A stretch of DNA of 64,000 bases from UBA5078 sp040384465. Its GTDB lineage: Bacteria; Pseudomonadota; Gammaproteobacteria; Pseudomonadales; Pseudohongiellaceae. Positions 61,320 to 64,000 of the stretch are shown piece after piece; position 1 is the stretch's first letter; each line of letters opens with the position of its first letter. The position numbers were made by a program, and so were the translations under genes. Location of the stretch: the NCBI GenBank assembly GCA_040384465.1, contig JAZKJF010000012.1:133843-197842 (forward strand), read 5' to 3'. The notes below the pieces were generated by a model that did not search any database, was not told the DNA's origin, and saw only the letters and a list, made by a program, of their open reading frames with translations.

Positions 61320-61904
61320 CTGGGTACTCTAGTCAAACTTTTCCGCAGTGCGAAAGCCACAGAACGATTGCGGGAACACCAGTTCACCGAACTGCTGCGC
61401 CCGCACATTGAACTGATGTATCGCATGGCCTATCGCTGGACGCGCTCCGAGGCCGATGCCGAGGACATCGTGCAGGATGTTCTCATCCGCCTGGCCGATC
61501 GCGTCGACGAAATGCTGGACATCGAACAACTGCGCCCCTGGCTCATCAAATGTGTGTACCGGCGCTTTGTCGACCTGCATAGAAGTCACGCGAGCAATCC
61601 TCTGCAGGCAGAGTCCTCCCTGTTTGGTACTCATGCCGAAATGGACGACGAGGCGCCTTCTCTTGCCAGTCTGCAGGCCGATGCCCGTGACGACTACGCC
61701 CAGCTGGATGACCGCGATGCCCTCCTCAAAGCTCTGGCCACTCTCGACGACGATCAGCGTGACGTTATTCTGCTGCATGATGCCGAAGGTTATTCAGCAT
61801 CAGAAGTCGCTGAAATTCTTGGGGAAAATATCGGCACCATCAAGTCGCGGCTGCACAGGGCACGTAACAAACTAAAAATATTTTTGGAAGCTGGAACCTT
61901 TTAG
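61320..61904 (+). CDS. ECF-type RNA polymerase sigma factor
   Basis: A sigma factor of about 194 residues. Region 2 is LMYRMAYRWTRSEADAEDIVQDVLIRLADRVDE and region 4 is LATLDDDQRDVILLHDAEGYSASEVAEILGENIGTIKSRLHRARNKLK. The frame is open to a GTG at 61293, but the strong AAGGAG (61307-61312) lies after it and before the CTG at 61320 (spacing seven), which would give MGTLVKLFRS; the CTG is therefore proposed as the start. A GTG start at 61293 is the alternative. It is followed by an anti-sigma gene after 37 bases. Confidence 0.88.
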   Translation: MGTLVKLFRSAKATERLREHQFTELLRPHIELMYRMAYRWTRSEADAEDIVQDVLIRLADRVDEMLDIEQLRPWLIKCVYRRFVDLHRSHASNPLQAESSLFGTHAEMDDEAPSLASLQADARDDYAQLDDRDALLKALATLDDDQRDVILLHDAEGYSASEVAEILGENIGTIKSRLHRARNKLKIFLEAGTF

Positions 61905-61941
61905 GGATTTGCTCCGTGTTAGTCAGCAAAGGAGAGACACC

Positions 61942-62622
61942 ATGCACTGTGAAAATTTCAGACAGCAACTGCAACGAATCGGGGTGAAGGGCCTTCGCGA
62001 GATGGTTCCCGGTGTGTTGCACACGCATCTGGAGTCGTGCGCAGACTGTCGCGAATACACCGAGGATATGCAGTTCAGACAAGCGCTGAGTGCAATCCCG
62101 GTGGCAGGGCCAGGCGAAGGATTCGCAGAAAGGGCTCTGCAGCGTGCATGGGCGGCCAGGGATGGCCAGAGGACTGCACCGTCGGTGAATACCGGCTGGT
62201 TGCTGGCAACAGCGGCGACGCTGGTGTTGGCCGTCGGAGCAGCCTTCATGGTTCCCGGAACGGGGGTCACGACTGGCAGTGGTTCACCACTGTCAGTGGT
62301 AGAAGTGGCGCCGCAATCGGTTCGACAAGTGGATCTGTTGATGGTGAGCGGGCACGCCCTTGTGGATGCCTGGATCACCGTACAAATGGATGAGAACGTG
62401 AGTCTGGCAGGATATCCGGACCTCGACAGAATCCGCTGGTCGACATCGATTGCCCAGGGCAACAACCAGTTGACCCTGCCAGTACAACTCCGGGGAAATA
62501 GCAGTGGCAGCATCGTCGTCGAGGTGGAAGCCGATGGCGCTCGCAAACAGATGCAGCTCACTGTAGAAGCCGCGCCCCAGATGCAACAGGCCGGCATGTT
62601 GCCGATCAATCTGTTCATCTGA
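61942..62622 (+). CDS. Anti-sigma factor with zinc-finger-like N-terminus
   Basis: A 226-residue protein. The N-terminus has MHCENFRQQ and HTHLESCADCREYTED, the H-x3-C-x2-C motif of zinc-binding anti-sigma domains. A membrane segment lies about residues 79-98 (WLLATAATLVLAVGAAFMV). The C-terminal part is a small periplasmic beta domain. It would hold the ECF factor encoded just upstream until a signal from the periplasm. ATG at 61942 follows AAAGGAGAGACACC. The layout sigma-anti-sigma is standard. Confidence 0.87.
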   Translation: MHCENFRQQLQRIGVKGLREMVPGVLHTHLESCADCREYTEDMQFRQALSAIPVAGPGEGFAERALQRAWAARDGQRTAPSVNTGWLLATAATLVLAVGAAFMVPGTGVTTGSGSPLSVVEVAPQSVRQVDLLMVSGHALVDAWITVQMDENVSLAGYPDLDRIRWSTSIAQGNNQLTLPVQLRGNSSGSIVVEVEADGARKQMQLTVEAAPQMQQAGMLPINLFI

Positions 62623-62662
62623 GACGCATCCAACGAGCAAACAACTTAAAGAGGATTTAACC

Positions 62663-63424
62663 ATGCGCAACATTCAAAACTTCAAAGCAAATGTATTCAA
62701 GAAAACAACTCTGTCACTGCTGCTTGCATCCAGCTGCCTGTATGGCATCGCTGCAACAGCACAATCTTCTCTGGAGACAGCGACGACCGCTCAGGCTTCT
62801 GCCACCAGCACAGCTTCTGCCAGAGTCAATCACGGCCAGATCGTCGATGCACTGTCCAGCAACTCCTCCGCCGCAACTAATGCCAGCGCCACTGCAGCGG
62901 CCAATGTCGCTGCGAGTGCTGACGCTTCTGCTCGTCGGTCAGTCATTGCAATTACCGAAGCTGGCAACAGCACCAGTCAGTCTGCGAACGTGAATGGTGC
63001 GGCCAGCGTGGTGCTGAATGCCGTAGCTGTTGCGCAGAGCGAAGATGAAGTCTCTGCCGACGCAGGTGCCGTGGCGAATGCGATTCTGACCACTGGCATA
63101 CGCGCCGGGCAGACAGAAGAGAGCGCCAACAACACCGTGGACGCAATCTCCTCTCAGACTGTGACACTCGGCGCTGATGTGGCGGCCAACGTGTCTTCTG
63201 TCGTCGACGTCACAGCGTCCGGTGCTCGCGACACTGTTGAGAGCGTCAACGAGGCGGTGGAAGTGAACGCCGGTCTTGCGGTGGCAGCAGAAGTCGCCAA
63301 CGAAGCCGCCATCGAGTCTTCCAGAAGCCTGCGCGACATGGATGCCCTTGATGGCGATTTGCGAGGCAGCATCAGCAGCTTCACTGAAGTCACAAGCAGC
63401 GTGACTGGCGGACTGGGGCTGTAA
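62663..63424 (+). CDS. Exported Ala/Ser/Val-rich low-complexity protein
   Basis: A 253-residue protein with a signal peptide (ends GIAATAQ, about residue 34). The mature part is dominated by Ala, Ser, Val, Thr and Asn (SSAATNASATAAANVAASADAS, VAANVSSVVDVTASGA), with an amphipathic pattern. No cysteine occurs after the signal. Such composition fits fibrous or surface proteins, but no family is recognised. AGAGGATTTAACC precedes the ATG. It follows the anti-sigma gene by 40 bases, so it is a likely target or partner of the ECF system. Confidence 0.75.
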   Translation: MRNIQNFKANVFKKTTLSLLLASSCLYGIAATAQSSLETATTAQASATSTASARVNHGQIVDALSSNSSAATNASATAAANVAASADASARRSVIAITEAGNSTSQSANVNGAASVVLNAVAVAQSEDEVSADAGAVANAILTTGIRAGQTEESANNTVDAISSQTVTLGADVAANVSSVVDVTASGARDTVESVNEAVEVNAGLAVAAEVANEAAIESSRSLRDMDALDGDLRGSISSFTEVTSSVTGGLGL

Positions 63425-63454
63425 CCACAACGCGGGAACATCCCCCGCAAGAGC

Positions 63455-63483
63455 AGGTGGTCTGGCACGGAAGCCGACCACCT
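63455..63483 (+). terminator. Hairpin between the two low-complexity genes
   Basis: AGGTGGTCTGGC, loop ACGGAA, GCCGACCACCT, then CTTCAATTGC. One unpaired base. The weak T run means termination would be partial, which may lower expression of the following gene. Confidence 0.5.
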
Positions 63484-63534
63484 CTTCAATTGCAAAATTC
63501 AACACGGATCATTAAAGACCATCAGGAGAGCATT

Positions 63535-64000
63535 ATGAAAAACGGCAAACACTCCCCTCTGCCCATGGCAATCGCACTCGCGGCACTTTGCACAGCCAGC
63601 GCGGCGACGGCGCAACAAACCACTGAATTGGATCTCACCATCAGTGTGATTCAGAGCGGCGAGACCCCTGCCGGGTTCATCAATCGGCTCGAACTGCCTG
63701 CACTGGAGGCCATCGTCGATGCACAGGCAAGCGCAGAGGCGCAGGCCGAGATCATCGCCGAGACGGTGGAGGAGACTGTCAACATCTCCGACAACGCATC
63801 ACAAGTGGCGACTGACACCATTCGCGAAATCATCAGTGTGGATGGCACTGGAGGTGGGGGTGTCGGGGTAGGAGTGGGCGCAGGAACGGGCGGTGGCCTG
63901 GGTGGAGGCATTGGTGGCGGGATTGGTGGTGGAATTGGCGGTGGCATTGGAGGTGGAATCGGTGTGGGTGGCGGTGTGGGTGGCGGTGTGGGTGGCGGTG
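63535..64000 (+). CDS. Exported Gly-rich repeat protein (5' part)
   Basis: A frame of 155 codons runs off the window. Signal peptide ends ASAATAQQ (about residue 27). Residues 28-103 resemble the preceding low-complexity protein in style (VDAQASAEAQAEIIAETVEETVNISDNASQ). From about residue 104 glycine repeats of the type GGGIGGGI and GGGVGGGV begin and continue to the window end. GGAGAGCATT precedes the ATG at 63535. Gly-rich beta or coil structures like these occur in adhesins and fibres; function not assigned. The 3' end is outside the window. Confidence 0.75.
   Translation, partial: MKNGKHSPLPMAIALAALCTASAATAQQTTELDLTISVIQSGETPAGFINRLELPALEAIVDAQASAEAQAEIIAETVEETVNISDNASQVATDTIREIISVDGTGGGGVGVGVGAGTGGGLGGGIGGGIGGGIGGGIGGGIGVGGGVGGGVGGG

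Noticed and set aside
63840..64000. Glycine-codon run as a non-coding simple repeat
   Set aside because: It is in frame with a signal peptide and a good ribosome site upstream, so it is treated as coding.

Overview
The window is a bacterial chromosome segment. About 54 protein genes are packed tightly on both strands, with no rRNA, tRNA or CRISPR array visible. The content fits a free-living, aerobic, probably marine or aquatic gammaproteobacterium: two TonB-dependent receptors, a TAXI-type TRAP transporter, a MacAB/TolC-type pump, CopCD, two LPS-type (GT9) glycosyltransferases, an NtrC/sigma54 control region in front of amt, and Pseudomonas-style REP hairpins beginning CTGTAGGAGC. I cannot name the genus from sequence alone.

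Layout. 1-4.6 kb: tail of an unknown gene, a GNAT enzyme, a broken methyltransferase, two exported cupins, an MFS exporter, a guanine/cytosine-type deaminase and a YbaK-type deacylase. 4.8-12.4 kb: two TonB-dependent receptors flanking a divergent LysE exporter / MocR regulator pair. 12.9-18.4 kb: two GT9 glycosyltransferases behind a B12-binding radical SAM enzyme, and a LysR regulator with palindromes in its divergent promoter. 18.4-26.6 kb: a PafA-like phosphatase, an exported unknown, an alpha/beta hydrolase, a glycerate kinase/permease operon, and amt with a sigma54 promoter and an NtrC site. 26.8-32.4 kb: a large exported esterase-like lipoprotein, a small accessory block (VapBC pair, GNAT, decayed ORF6N gene), and an exported cytochrome c with a partner. 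32.6-36 kb: a YfiR-family protein beside a chemoreceptor-like protein, then a Tat-exported dienelactone hydrolase. 36.1-41.1 kb: MacA-MacB-TolC-like efflux operon. 41.2-47.2 kb: nucleoside-gate transporter, TAXI TRAP transporter, TM2-like protein, Ca/Na antiporter. 47.3-55.4 kb: DUF58, transglutaminase and MoxR genes, an exported helical-repeat protein and a Bcr/CflA exporter, forming an envelope-linked operon. 55.6-61.2 kb: Na/Pi cotransporter with PhoU tail, CopDC, a 2-hydroxyacid dehydrogenase overlapping an ATP-grasp-like gene. 61.3-64 kb: an ECF sigma factor, its anti-sigma factor, and two exported low-complexity proteins, the last running off the window.

The most unusual points are the pairing of YfiR with a chemoreceptor whose sensor looks like CHASE8 instead of the usual diguanylate cyclase, the ECF/anti-sigma locus feeding Ala/Ser- and Gly-rich exported proteins (with a possible CTG start for the sigma factor), the REP/BIME family that supplies a stop codon to one gene and is read through in frame before another, and the well-preserved NtrC/sigma54 control region of amt. 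All function calls are by recognition of motifs; no search was run.
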